DNA from: Propionibacteriales bacterium
GTDB lineage: Bacteria > Actinomycetota > Actinomycetes > Propionibacteriales > Nocardioidaceae
Direction: 5' to 3'
Length of the DNA stretch: 64,000 nt
NCBI GenBank assembly: GCA_026392465.1
Contig: JAPLCA010000038.1
Coordinates: forward strand, 62,001 to 126,000
Under the pieces are notes generated by a model. The model had not been told where the DNA came from. It did no database searches and worked only from the letters and a program-made list of their open reading frames with translations. Shown here piece by piece: positions 8,102 to 16,343 of the stretch; position 1 is the first letter of the stretch, and every line of letters starts with the position of its first letter. A program made the position numbers and the translations under genes.

Positions 8102-8122
8102 AAGGTGAGGCTTGCCTCACTT
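8102..8122. promoter_or_regulatory. DtxR/IdeR-like iron box
   Basis: GTGAGGC-TT-GCCTCAC is a perfect inverted repeat (8105-8120) within a context that matches about 12 of 16 core positions of the actinobacterial DtxR/IdeR consensus (TTAGGTTAGGCTAACCTAA). It lies between the divergent ABC operon and tetR gene, which suggests Fe-dependent repression. Confidence 0.6.
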
Positions 8123-8171
8123 GTCCATCTCGTCTCGGCGCTGATCGGGAACCCGGCATACGATGCGGTGG

Positions 8172-8852
8172 ATGTCGGCCTCATCCCGTCGCGGACGCCC
8201 TCCCCTCACGTCACGCGAGGCCATCCTGGACGCCGTCCTCGAGATCGGCCTCGACCGCGCCACCACCGCGGCAGTGGCCGGTCGGCTCGGCGTCGACCAG
8301 TCGACCCTCTACCGGCACGTCGAGAGCCGGGACGACATGCTCGACGCCGCCGTCGCACGCGCCGCCGAGCGCGTGACCTGGCCGGAGCCTGCTGAGGACT
8401 GGGCCGAGTACCTCCGTGACTGTGCTCGGGCCCTGTGGACGTTGTTCTGGACGACGCCGGGGCTCGCCGAGCGCCTACGAGGCATGACGGCGATGCCCGA
8501 ACCCCTCGCCAGGCAGGCCTACCGAGCCGTGGAGCACCTCGTGCGGAGTCTCGACCTTCCCGTCCGCGAGGCGATCCTCGTCGTCGACACCGTCGGCGAC
8601 ACCACCGCGGACTCGTTCCTCACCGTCAGCGCGTTGCACCGTCCGGTCGACGGAGCGCGCAGCTTCCGCGACGTCGTCCTCGCGGCGTCCGAGGCCCTCG
8701 TCCCCCTGGACGGGGACGCGAGGGTCCAGGAGTACCTCGATGTGCTGCACGACGCCATGGGAACGCCCGACGCCCCGAGCACGTGGTGGCTCGCCAAGGT
8801 CGATCTCGTCATCGACGGCCTCAGGTACCGCCTCCGTCGAGCAGGCTCCTGA
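8172..8852 (+). CDS. TetR family transcriptional regulator
   Basis: A 226-residue protein with an Arg-rich N-terminus (SRRGRPP) and helix-turn-helix at about residues 31-50 (TTAAVAGRLGVDQSTLYRHV), then a long helical domain like the TetR_C group that controls transporters. An alternative ATG three codons upstream (8163) cannot be excluded. Divergent from the two-gene ABC exporter, so it probably regulates that operon through the inverted repeat at 8044-8066. Ligand unknown. Confidence 0.85.
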   Translation: MSASSRRGRPPLTSREAILDAVLEIGLDRATTAAVAGRLGVDQSTLYRHVESRDDMLDAAVARAAERVTWPEPAEDWAEYLRDCARALWTLFWTTPGLAERLRGMTAMPEPLARQAYRAVEHLVRSLDLPVREAILVVDTVGDTTADSFLTVSALHRPVDGARSFRDVVLAASEALVPLDGDARVQEYLDVLHDAMGTPDAPSTWWLAKVDLVIDGLRYRLRRAGS

Positions 8853-8863
8853 CGCGGACGTCC

Positions 8864-9841
8864 TCAGACAAGGGTGCGCAGCGCGGCGTCGGCGGCACGC
8901 AGGGCGTCGCGGTCCCACGTGGACGTCGACGCCAGCAGCTCGTCGGCGCCGGTGCGCTCCGCCAGCTGCTCGAGGGTCCGGCGGACCGTGTCGGCGTCGC
9001 CGGCGACGGCCTGCTCGAGCGACGTCTCGACCCTGCGACGCACCTGCTCGGGCCACTCCTGCGCACGGATGGCCTCCGGTGACTCCAGGGGCTCGAACAC
9101 ACCGGTGCGCCGGGACTGCGCCATCGCCCACGCCTCGGGCAACGCGAGCTCGCGGGCGGTCGCGAGGTCGTCGGCGACGAGCACGTCGAGCGAGACCAGC
9201 ACCTGCGGCGCGTCGGCGTCGGCGTCGGCGTCGGGGGAGGGTCGGAAGTCGCGCCGGTACGCGGCGAGCGCCGACGGCAGCGTGTCGGACCACAGCGCCG
9301 GCCCGCCGACGACCACCGGCAGGCCCAGCTCAGCGGCAAGGACCACTCCTCGCCCGGTGGCCAGGAGGTAGAGGGGGACCGGGCCCCCCGTGGGTCGCAC
9401 GGTGACCGCGCCGCGACCGGCGAGGAGGTCGCGCAGCTCGCGGACGTCGTCGGCGAACCGGTCGGCGGCGTCAGGGGTCTCGCGCAGCGCGGCGCGCACG
9501 GGAGCCGTGAAGCCCGAGGAGCGACCGAGGCCGACGTCGACCCGGCCGGGGTGCAGCGCCTCGAGCATGCGCAGCTGCTCGGCGACGACGATCGGCTGGT
9601 GGTGCGGGAGCATGATGCCCCCGGACCCGATCCGGATCCGCGACGTCGCCGCACCCACGGCGGCCATCAGCACGGGCGGCGCGCCACTCGCGATACCGGG
9701 CACGGCGTGGTGCTCCGCCACCCAGAACCGGTCGTAGCCGAGCTCCTCGGCCCACACCGCGCGCTCGACGCTGCCCGTCAGCCCCTCCGCGTCGGGGTGG
9801 CCGGCGCGGGTGCGGGAGCGGTCGAGCAGGGAGAGCCTCAC
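8864..9841 (-). CDS. LLM-class flavin-dependent oxidoreductase
   Basis: A 325-residue bacterial-luciferase-like TIM barrel (usual length 300-350). Diagnostic stretches are YDRFWVAEHHAVPGIASGAP near residue 37-56, SRIRIGSGGIMLPHH, and RVDVGLGRSSGF. Members use FMNH2 or F420 to oxidise small organics; no substrate can be read. A region of Asp-Ala repeats (DADADADA) marks a loop near residue 210. The GTG at 9841 was chosen because the barrel starts immediately (VRLSLLDRS); a longer open frame to 10030 has low-complexity Arg/Gly residues and overlaps the divergent phosphatase gene. Confidence 0.8.
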   Translation of the reverse strand: MRLSLLDRSRTRAGHPDAEGLTGSVERAVWAEELGYDRFWVAEHHAVPGIASGAPPVLMAAVGAATSRIRIGSGGIMLPHHQPIVVAEQLRMLEALHPGRVDVGLGRSSGFTAPVRAALRETPDAADRFADDVRELRDLLAGRGAVTVRPTGGPVPLYLLATGRGVVLAAELGLPVVVGGPALWSDTLPSALAAYRRDFRPSPDADADADAPQVLVSLDVLVADDLATARELALPEAWAMAQSRRTGVFEPLESPEAIRAQEWPEQVRRRVETSLEQAVAGDADTVRRTLEQLAERTGADELLASTSTWDRDALRAADAALRTLV

Positions 9842-9962
9842 GTGGGTCCCAACACCGCGACGACGCAGCACCTTCCGCAGGTCCGCCCGACGTTCCCGGC
9901 CCGACTCCTGACGTTCACCCCGACCTTGCCGTCCCGTACCTCGACCCTGTCTGACTGGCCGG

Positions 9963-11603
9963 GTGAGGACCGGGACGCCTCGACCACCCCTGACCCGCCG
10001 CGACGTCGTCGTGAGCGGGGTCGGCTTCACCCTCGGCGCGGGCGCCGTCGTCGCGACCCTGCGTCCGTCGCCCGCACCCGCCAGCCGGCACCGTCACTTC
10101 CAGCACGGCGCCGCGTCGGGCGACCCGGTGGCCGACGGCGTGGTGCTCTGGACGCGCGTGACGCCGGCGCCCGACGCGAGCCCCGGGTCGGGGCGCGGCG
10201 CACCGACCGAGGTCGAGTGGGAGGTCGCCTCCGACGAGGGATTCGCCGACGTCGTGGCCGCAGGGGTCGCGCGCACCGACGCCCGCCGCGACCACACCGT
10301 CAAGCTCGACGTGCGTGCCCTGCAGCCGGCGACGACCTACTGGTACCGGTTCCGGCACGGCCCCGACACCGTCGGCGGCCGCACGCGGACAGCACCGGCG
10401 GAGACCGACGACGTGCAACGGCTGCGGCTCGGAGTCGTCTGCTGCGCCAACTGGCAGGCCGGCTACTTCGCCGCCTACCGCCACCTGCTCGACCACGACC
10501 TCGACGCCGTCGTCCACCTCGGCGACTACCTGTACGAGTACCAGCCCGGGAAGTACTCCCACGGCCCCGACTGGACCGACGTGCGACGTCACGACCCGCC
10601 GCACGAGACCGTGTCGCTCGAGGACTACCGCCGTCGGCACGCGCAGTACAAGACCGATCCCGACCTGCAGCGTCTGCACGCCGCGCTGCCGATGGTCGCC
10701 ACCTGGGACGACCACGAGATCGCCGACGGCTGGTACCCGGGCGGGGCGTTCGAGCACCAGCGATTCACCGAGGGCCCCTGGGACCGCCGCAAGCGAGCGG
10801 CGATGCGCGCGTACGACGAGTGGATGCCCGTCCGCCTCGGCGGGACCGCCCGCGTCGGCGACGGCACCCGCATCTACCGGAGGTTCCGGTTCGGGCGGCT
10901 GGCCGACCTCTCGATGCTCGACCTGCGCGGCTACCGCGACGAGCGCGTCGACGCCGACGACCCGCGCCTGGAGGACGGCGCCCGTTCCCTCACCGGAGCC
11001 GACCAGGAGGCCTGGTTGGTGCAGGGACTCGCCACGTCCGGTGCCCGCTGGAGGCTGGTCGGCAACCCCGTCATGGTCGCGCCGATGCTGATGCCGCCCC
11101 GACCGCGCGGCCAGGAGCTCGCGCTGCGCCGCACCACCGACCCCATGACCTGGGGGCCCGCGGAGCCGAACACCGACACGTGGGACGGCTACCCCGTCGA
11201 GCGCAGACGGGTGCTCGAGGCGATCCGCGAGGCCGGCGTCGACGACGTCGTCTTCCTCAGCGGCGACGTGCACACCGCGTGGGCCAACGACGTCGAGCTT
11301 GACGGCGTGCCCGTGGCGACCGAGCTCGTGTGCAGCTCCGTCACCAGCAACAACGTCGACGACTTCATGGGCACCCAGCCCCGCACCGTCTCGCTGGCGA
11401 TGGAGGAGGCGATCGTGCGCCTCAACCCGCACGTGCGCTTCGTGAACCTCGACGACCACGGCTACAGCGTGCTCGAGCTGACGCCCGACGAGGCGCGGAT
11501 GGAGTGGTACGCGATCAGCGACCGCACCGACCCCGACGCCTCCTCACGGCTGCTCGCGAGCCGTCGCGTCCCGGCCGGGACGAACCGCGTCCTGCCCACC
11601 TGA
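9963..11603 (+). CDS. phoD: PhoD-family alkaline phosphatase/phosphodiesterase, Tat-exported
   Basis: A 546-residue protein with a twin-arginine signal (LTRRDVVVSG, residues 10-19, then a Gly/Ala hydrophobic core), a PhoD N-terminal Ig-like domain (from about residue 42, FQHGAASGDPVADGVVLWTR), and the calcineurin-like catalytic domain with VVHLGDYLYEY, TWDDHEIADGW and FLSGDVHTAW, the conserved Asp/His/Asn metal ligands of PhoD. It would cleave phosphate esters or diesters outside the cell under phosphate limitation. GTG start at 9963; there is little room upstream. No Pho box is evident by eye. High confidence of family, moderate for physiological substrate. Confidence 0.9.
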   Translation: MRTGTPRPPLTRRDVVVSGVGFTLGAGAVVATLRPSPAPASRHRHFQHGAASGDPVADGVVLWTRVTPAPDASPGSGRGAPTEVEWEVASDEGFADVVAAGVARTDARRDHTVKLDVRALQPATTYWYRFRHGPDTVGGRTRTAPAETDDVQRLRLGVVCCANWQAGYFAAYRHLLDHDLDAVVHLGDYLYEYQPGKYSHGPDWTDVRRHDPPHETVSLEDYRRRHAQYKTDPDLQRLHAALPMVATWDDHEIADGWYPGGAFEHQRFTEGPWDRRKRAAMRAYDEWMPVRLGGTARVGDGTRIYRRFRFGRLADLSMLDLRGYRDERVDADDPRLEDGARSLTGADQEAWLVQGLATSGARWRLVGNPVMVAPMLMPPRPRGQELALRRTTDPMTWGPAEPNTDTWDGYPVERRRVLEAIREAGVDDVVFLSGDVHTAWANDVELDGVPVATELVCSSVTSNNVDDFMGTQPRTVSLAMEEAIVRLNPHVRFVNLDDHGYSVLELTPDEARMEWYAISDRTDPDASSRLLASRRVPAGTNRVLPT

Positions 11604-11647
11604 CCGTGCTGGTTCGCCTGCACCAGGGGCAGCGTGAGAGACTGCAC

Positions 11648-11686
11648 GGAGGTCCTGCCGCGGGCTGATGAGCCCGCGCGACCTCC
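11648..11686 (+). other. Hairpin in the tig leader region
   Basis: Two nested 7-bp stems (11648-11654 with 11680-11686; 11660-11666 with 11671-11677) separated by a small internal loop lie between phoD and tig. It may be a phoD terminator or part of the tig 5' region; there is no T-run. Confidence 0.4.
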
Positions 11687-11756
11687 CGCGTCCGCGCCAC
11701 GTCCCGAGCGGTTGCGGCACGCACCCCGACCACCACCACCGCAGGAGCAGCACGAC

Positions 11757-13130
11757 GTGAAGAGCACCACCGAGACCCTGAGCCCCACGCGGGTCAAGCT
11801 CACCATCGAGGTGCCGTTCGAGGAGTTCAAGCCGAGCCTCGACAAGGCGTACAAGACGATCGGTTCGCAGATCACCATCCCCGGCTTCCGCAAGGGGAAG
11901 GTGCCCGCCGCCATCGTCGACCAGCGCATCGGCCGCAGCGCCGTGCTGGACGAGGCGATCAACGGCGCCCTGCCCGGCTGGTACAACGAGGCCCTGCAGC
12001 AGGCGGAGATCCAGCCCCTGAGCCAGCCCGAGATCGACCTCACCAAGTTCGTCGACGGCGAAGACATCGAGATCACCGCCGAGCTCGACGTGCGCCCCAC
12101 CATCGAGCTGCCCGACCTGTCGAGCATCGAGGTCCAGGTCGCCGACGCCGAGGTCACCGACGCCGACGTCGACGAGCAGATCGACGCCCTGCGTGACCGC
12201 TTCGCCGTCACCACCGACGTCGACCGCGCCGCCGCCGACGGCGACGCCGTCACCATCGACCTCGTCGCACGCGACAAGGACGGCGGCGACATCGAGGGCG
12301 CCGACGCCAAGGGCCTGCCCTACACGATCGGCTCCGGCACGCTGCTCGACGGCCTCGACGAGGCGCTCGTCGGCCTGGAGAAGGGCGCGACCACCACGTT
12401 CGCGACCGAGCTGGTCGGCGGCGAGCTCAAGGGCACGCCCGTCGACGTCACCGTGACCCTCAACGAGGTCAAGGAGCGTCAGGTCGCCGAGCTCGACGAG
12501 GAGTTCGTGCAGACCGCCTCGGAGTTCGACACCGTCGAGGAGCTCAAGGCCGACGTGCGCGAGCGGCTCGTCCGCGGCAAGCGCATGGAGCAGGCTGCCG
12601 AGGCCCGTGACCTCGTCCTCGACGAGATCGTCGGCAAGGTCGAGGCCCCGCTGCCCGACGCCGTCGTTGCCGAGGAGCTGCAGGGTCGCCGCGAGCAGAT
12701 CCAGCAGCAGCTCTCCTACGCGGGCATCCCGTTCGAGACCTACCTCGAGGACGAGGGCCAGACCGAGGAGGAGTTCGAGGCCGAGCTCGAGCGTCGCGTC
12801 CGTGACTCCATCGTCGCGCAGTTCGTGCTCGACCAGGTGGTCGCCGACTCCGAGATCGGCATCCAGGACGACGAGCTCAGCCAGCACATCTTCCGCCGGG
12901 CGCAGGAGTCGGGCCAGGACCCGAACTCCTACATCCAGCACATCATGGAGCACAACCACGTGCCCGAGATGGTGAGCGAGGTGCTGCGCGGCAAGGCGCT
13001 CGCCGAGCTGATGCAGCAGGCCACCGTCAAGGACGCGTCCGGGACCGTGCTTGAGCTCGGCAAGCTGCGCGCCGACGGCTCCCTCGCCGACGACGAGGAG
13101 TCCGACGAGGCCGAGGCCACCCAGGCCTGA
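11757..13130 (+). CDS. tig: Trigger factor, ribosome-associated chaperone and peptidyl-prolyl isomerase
   Basis: A 457-residue protein with the full trigger-factor plan: ribosome-binding domain with the signature ITIPGFRKGKVP (residues about 40-51; the FRK loop docks on ribosomal protein uL23), PPIase domain (about 160-250, GDAVTIDLVARDKDGG and LPYTIGSGTLLDGLDEAL), and the helical chaperone arms (about 260-430). The C-terminal tail is acidic (ADDEESDEAEATQA), common in actinobacterial homologs. The GTG at 11757 follows AGGAG (11743-11747); longer in-frame starts are unconserved. In most relatives tig is directly followed by clpP; here it is 20 kb away. Confidence 0.95.
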   Translation: MKSTTETLSPTRVKLTIEVPFEEFKPSLDKAYKTIGSQITIPGFRKGKVPAAIVDQRIGRSAVLDEAINGALPGWYNEALQQAEIQPLSQPEIDLTKFVDGEDIEITAELDVRPTIELPDLSSIEVQVADAEVTDADVDEQIDALRDRFAVTTDVDRAAADGDAVTIDLVARDKDGGDIEGADAKGLPYTIGSGTLLDGLDEALVGLEKGATTTFATELVGGELKGTPVDVTVTLNEVKERQVAELDEEFVQTASEFDTVEELKADVRERLVRGKRMEQAAEARDLVLDEIVGKVEAPLPDAVVAEELQGRREQIQQQLSYAGIPFETYLEDEGQTEEEFEAELERRVRDSIVAQFVLDQVVADSEIGIQDDELSQHIFRRAQESGQDPNSYIQHIMEHNHVPEMVSEVLRGKALAELMQQATVKDASGTVLELGKLRADGSLADDEESDEAEATQA

Positions 13131-13144
13131 CCCGACCCGTCACC

Positions 13145-13178
13145 GACGGCCCGACACCCGCACGGGTGTCGGGCCGTC
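13145..13178 (+). terminator. Intrinsic terminator after tig
   Basis: A perfect 15-bp GC-rich stem (13145-13159 with 13164-13178) with a GCAC tetraloop begins 14 bp after the tig stop; no long T-run, as is usual in high-GC actinobacteria. Confidence 0.75.
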
Positions 13179-13271
13179 GTGCGTCGTGAGGCACGCCGCG
13201 AGGCTGTGCGAACGCTGAGAACCTCGCCACGTACGGTTCACATCGCGCTCAGATACCGGCAGTATGTAAGC

Positions 13272-14528
13272 ATGCCCGGCTCACCCGCACGCACCACCGA
13301 CGTGGCCGCGCTCGCGCTGGACCACCTCGACCGGCTGGTCGTGGGCACGGTGCGCGACGTGCACGAGGCCGTGGCGGCGCGGGCCTTCCGGGCGACCCGC
13401 CTGGTCGGCGGCCGCGTCCCCGAGTCGCTGCACGACGCCGTCGTCACCTCCGTCTACGGCGCGGTCTCCGGGGTGCTGCGGGTGGGGAGCGGATCGGTCC
13501 GGGCCCTCTCCGCCCGGGGGATCGGCGCACCGGTCGAGTCCACACGCCTGGGTCGCAGCGTCGTGGCCGCCGTGAACGGCCTCATCGGCGACGAGCTGCG
13601 CCTGCTGGACGACCCGCAGGCGATCGTCATGTCGGTGCGGGTCGACGGCGAGGACCTGCCGCCCACCGGCTGGCAGGTCGCCGAGGCGTTCCGTGACGCG
13701 GGCAGCCACCTCGTCGTCTTCCTGCACGGTCTCTGCGAGGACGACGAGTCGTGGGCGCTCGGCTCGAAGGTGTCCGGCAGCACCTACGCGACGCGGCTCG
13801 CGACGGAGACCGACGCGACGCCCGTGATGATCCGCTACAACACCGGCTTGCACATCTCCGAGAACGGCAAGCACCTCGACGCGCTGCTCACCCAGCTCGT
13901 CGACGTCTGGCCCACCCCGGTCTCCCGGATCACCCTCGTCGGGCACTCGATGGGCGGCCTCGTGGTGCGCGCGGCCACCAACCACGCGACGGCCGGCGGG
14001 AAGACCTGGCAGCACCTCGTGCGCGACGTCGTGTGCCTGGGGACGCCGCACGCCGGCGCGAACCTGGAGAAGGTCGCCCACCTCGGCTCGTCCGTGCTGC
14101 GGTTCCTCCCCGAGTCGCGACCGTTCAGCGCCATCCTCGACACCCGCTCGGCCGGCATCGTCGACCTGCGGCACGGCTACATCTCCGCCGACGAGTGGGA
14201 CGGCCAGGACCTCACCCGGGCGTGGGGCCTGGACCGGATCGCCGCCGCGCCGCTCCCGCACGCCGAGTACCACTTCGTCGCCGCCACCCTCGGCGCCTCG
14301 CAGCGTCACCCGCTGAGCACGGTGCTCGGCGACCTGCTGGTGCACTTCTCCTCGGCCACCGGCGTCGGGCGCACCGGCCCCGTGGTCGAGGGTGCCCGCT
14401 TCGAGTACGTGCCGAGCGCCCACCACTTCGCCCTGCTGAACCACCCGACGGTCGCCGACTGGCTCGTCGAGTGGGTGCGCGCCGCGCACCGTCCCGTGCG
14501 CGCGCTGAGCGCGTCGGGCCAGGACTGA
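13272..14528 (+). CDS. PGAP1/lipase-like alpha/beta hydrolase
   Basis: A 418-residue protein with a long N-terminal region (about 1-130) without recognisable motif, then an alpha/beta-hydrolase domain: oxyanion region VVFLHGLCEDD (about 150-160), nucleophile elbow GHSMGG (Ser near residue 229), and a late His in SAHHFALLNHP (about 380-390). GTPHAGANLEK is typical of PGAP1-like lipases. Likely an esterase or lipase acting on acyl chains. ATG at 13272 is favoured by length; upstream in-frame extension is unsupported. It may be co-transcribed with the SRPBCC pair 52 bp downstream. Confidence 0.8.
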   Translation: MPGSPARTTDVAALALDHLDRLVVGTVRDVHEAVAARAFRATRLVGGRVPESLHDAVVTSVYGAVSGVLRVGSGSVRALSARGIGAPVESTRLGRSVVAAVNGLIGDELRLLDDPQAIVMSVRVDGEDLPPTGWQVAEAFRDAGSHLVVFLHGLCEDDESWALGSKVSGSTYATRLATETDATPVMIRYNTGLHISENGKHLDALLTQLVDVWPTPVSRITLVGHSMGGLVVRAATNHATAGGKTWQHLVRDVVCLGTPHAGANLEKVAHLGSSVLRFLPESRPFSAILDTRSAGIVDLRHGYISADEWDGQDLTRAWGLDRIAAAPLPHAEYHFVAATLGASQRHPLSTVLGDLLVHFSSATGVGRTGPVVEGARFEYVPSAHHFALLNHPTVADWLVEWVRAAHRPVRALSASGQD

Positions 14529-14580
14529 ACCCGCCCCACCCCGCCCCGTCCCATCCCCGACACCCCTGGGAGTCACCACC

Positions 14581-15057
14581 GTGCCGAACCGCAGCCTGAT
14601 CGAGAGCTCCGTCGAGATCGACGCCCCGCCGTCCGTCGTCTGGAGCATCGTGTCCGACCTCAAGCGGATGGGGGAGTGGAGCCCGCAGTGCCGCCGGATG
14701 ATCATCCGGGGCGGCGTGGTCCAGCAGGGTGCGCGCACGATCAACGTCAACCGACAGGGCTGGAAGGTGTGGCCGACGCGGTCCTACGTGAAGGTCTTCG
14801 AGCCGGAGCACGAGCTGGCGCTGAAGGTCGCCGAGAACGGCACCGTGTGGACCTACCGCCTCGAGGCGCTCGAGGACGGACGGACCCGGCTCACCGAGTC
14901 GCGCACCGCGCCGAACGGCGTCTCCAGCCTGTCCAACCTGCTGACCAAGCACGTGCTCGGCGGGACCGAGGCGTTCGAGGACGAGCTGGAGCGGGGCATC
15001 CAGCAGACGCTGCAGCGGATCAAGGCCGAGGCCGAGGCCGGCGTCCGTGCCGCCTGA
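14581..15057 (+). CDS. SRPBCC-family (START-like) protein, first of a tandem pair
   Basis: A 158-residue single-domain protein of the polyketide-cyclase/START-like fold: opening IESSVEIDAPPSVVWSIVSD, mid-strand FEPEHELALKV and a long C-terminal helix ending QQTLQRIKAEAE. This fold makes a deep hydrophobic pocket for lipids or aromatic ligands; no catalytic residue is diagnostic. GTG start with GGGAG upstream. It overlaps by 11 bases the next gene, a clear paralog with matching motifs, so the pair arose by tandem duplication. Confidence 0.8.
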   Translation: MPNRSLIESSVEIDAPPSVVWSIVSDLKRMGEWSPQCRRMIIRGGVVQQGARTINVNRQGWKVWPTRSYVKVFEPEHELALKVAENGTVWTYRLEALEDGRTRLTESRTAPNGVSSLSNLLTKHVLGGTEAFEDELERGIQQTLQRIKAEAEAGVRAA

Positions 15058-15538
15058 GTTCCCCGCCAGCGGCCTGCCGGCGCTCGAGGTGGAGACGTCG
15101 ATCAACGCGTCGGTCGACGTCGTGTGGAGTCTGCTCTCGGACCTGCGGTCGATGAGCGAGCGCAGCCCCGAGACGGTGCGCATGGTGATCGCCGACGCAC
15201 CCCGTGTGGGGTCGCGCGGCGTCAACCTCAACCGCAAGGGTGCGGTGCTGTGGCCGACGACGACGCGGATCACCCGCTGGAAGCCGCCCATCCACGACGG
15301 CTCTGCCGCCCTCGCCTTCCGCATCTGGCCCGTCGACGTCGAGTGGTCCTACGAGCTGACCCCCGAGGACGGCGGGACGCACGTCGTCGAACGCCGCAGC
15401 GCCCTCCCGGCGGCCGGGCTCACCACCCGCCTCGTCGGCAAGTGGCTCATGGGCGGTGCCGAGAACCACGACGTCGAGCTCCTCGACGGCATGCGGCGCA
15501 CCCTCGCCGCGCTGAAGGCGGAGGCGGAGGGGCGCTGA
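15047..15538 (+). CDS. SRPBCC-family protein, second of a tandem pair
   Basis: A 163-residue paralog of the preceding protein: VETSINASVDVVWSLLSDL, GVNLNRKGAVLWPTTTRITR and the C-terminal helix MRRTLAALKAEAE all align with it by eye, at perhaps one-third identity. GTG start inside the end of the upstream gene implies translational coupling. Together with the hydrolase at 13.3 kb this may be a small lipid-handling group. Its stop is 30 bp before repeat element A. Confidence 0.8.
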   Translation: MPPEFPASGLPALEVETSINASVDVVWSLLSDLRSMSERSPETVRMVIADAPRVGSRGVNLNRKGAVLWPTTTRITRWKPPIHDGSAALAFRIWPVDVEWSYELTPEDGGTHVVERRSALPAAGLTTRLVGKWLMGGAENHDVELLDGMRRTLAALKAEAEGR

Positions 15539-15568
15539 GGGGCTGACTTGCTCTGCGAGTGCAGGGCT

Positions 15569-15690
15569 CGTGACCTTGCTGGTGCGCTGGCTGCGGTGGT
15601 CGTGACCTTGGTGGTGCGCTGGCTGCGGTGGTCGTGACCTTGGTGGTGCGCTGGCTGCGGTGGTCGTGACCTTGGCGGTGCGCTGCCTCG
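15569..15690. repeat. 32-bp tandem repeat array
   Basis: Three full copies (15569, 15601, 15633) and one diverged partial copy (from 15665) of a 32-bp unit starting CGTGACCTTGGTGGTGCGCT, with almost no differences between copies 2 and 3. The right arm of element A carries the complementary unit twice near 16253-16310. Confidence 0.9.
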
Positions 15691-15840
15691 GCTTGCGCTG
15701 GGTGTGGTCTCCGAAAGGGCCTCGACCGGCAGCGGGTCTGGGGGTGGCTTCGGGTCTCGGGGTCCGGTTTGGGCTCGTGGGTGACGCAGGATTCTTCCTT
15801 TGCGCGAGATCCGTCCAAGATTCTGCGTTTGCGCGGTCCG

Positions 15841-15890
15841 GCGGTGGATGCGCCACCTTCTGGGCGCTGTTCAGGTGGCAGATCCACCGC
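15841..15890. repeat. Secondary palindrome inserted in element A
   Basis: Arms 15841-15858 and 15873-15890 match at 16 of 18 positions around a 14-base loop. Element B lacks this roughly 70-bp segment at the corresponding place, so it looks like a hairpin nested in, or lost from, the larger palindrome. Confidence 0.7.
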
Positions 15891-15908
15891 TGAGCGGGGG
15901 AGGGGTGT

Positions 15909-15958
15909 GAAGGATTCTTCTTTCTCGTGGAACGGTCCACGAGAAAGAAGAATCCTTC
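15909..15958. repeat. Central hairpin of element A (GAAGGATTCTTC family)
   Basis: A perfect 22-bp stem (15909-15930 with 15937-15958) with a six-base loop; stem starts GAAGGATTCTTC and ends CTCGTGG. Close copies occur at 57028-57077, 58158-58205 and 62133-62182. Confidence 0.9.
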
Positions 15959-16343
15959 GTCCCCCCAACCCAAACGGCACCCAAGATTCTGCCTTCCCGC
16001 GAATGAGGTCGAACGCTTCTGCGTTCACGACGGGATCCCGTAGCAAACGCAGCATCCTTCGCCATTCCACACACGAACGCAGCATCTTGCGTCCACCCAC
16101 AGCGCGAGCCACAGCCCGAGACCCGAAACCGACCCCCGCCCAGCCGCCCGGTCGAGGCCCTTTCGGAGACCACACCCAGCGTCAGCCGAGGCAGCGCACC
16201 AGCACGACGAGATCCCCTACGGCAGCGCACCAACACGACGAGATCCCCTACGGCAGCGCACCAGCAAGGTCACGACGACTGCAGCCAACGCACCAGCAAG
16301 GTCACGACGAACCGCCGCCAGCGCGGCGGCGGGTCGAGACCGC

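Larger units (their letters stand above)
15569..16310. repeat. Element A: large non-coding palindromic repeat
   Basis: About 740 bp with no plausible gene. Outer parts are tandem arrays in opposite orientation (15569-15690; 16191-16310, units of about 28-32 bp with GGTGCGCTGG or its complement). Inside them, 15677-15765 and 16115-16200 are inverted copies sharing TGTGGTCTCCGAAAG. Next come repeated boxes like AAGATTCTGCG, and at the centre a perfect hairpin (15909-15958). The same arrangement recurs as element B at 61826-62527. It sits between convergent genes, so it may also end transcription from both sides. Confidence 0.85.

Noticed and set aside
15569-15690. CRISPR-like array
   Set aside because: The 32-bp units are contiguous with no unique spacers and no cas genes are nearby.
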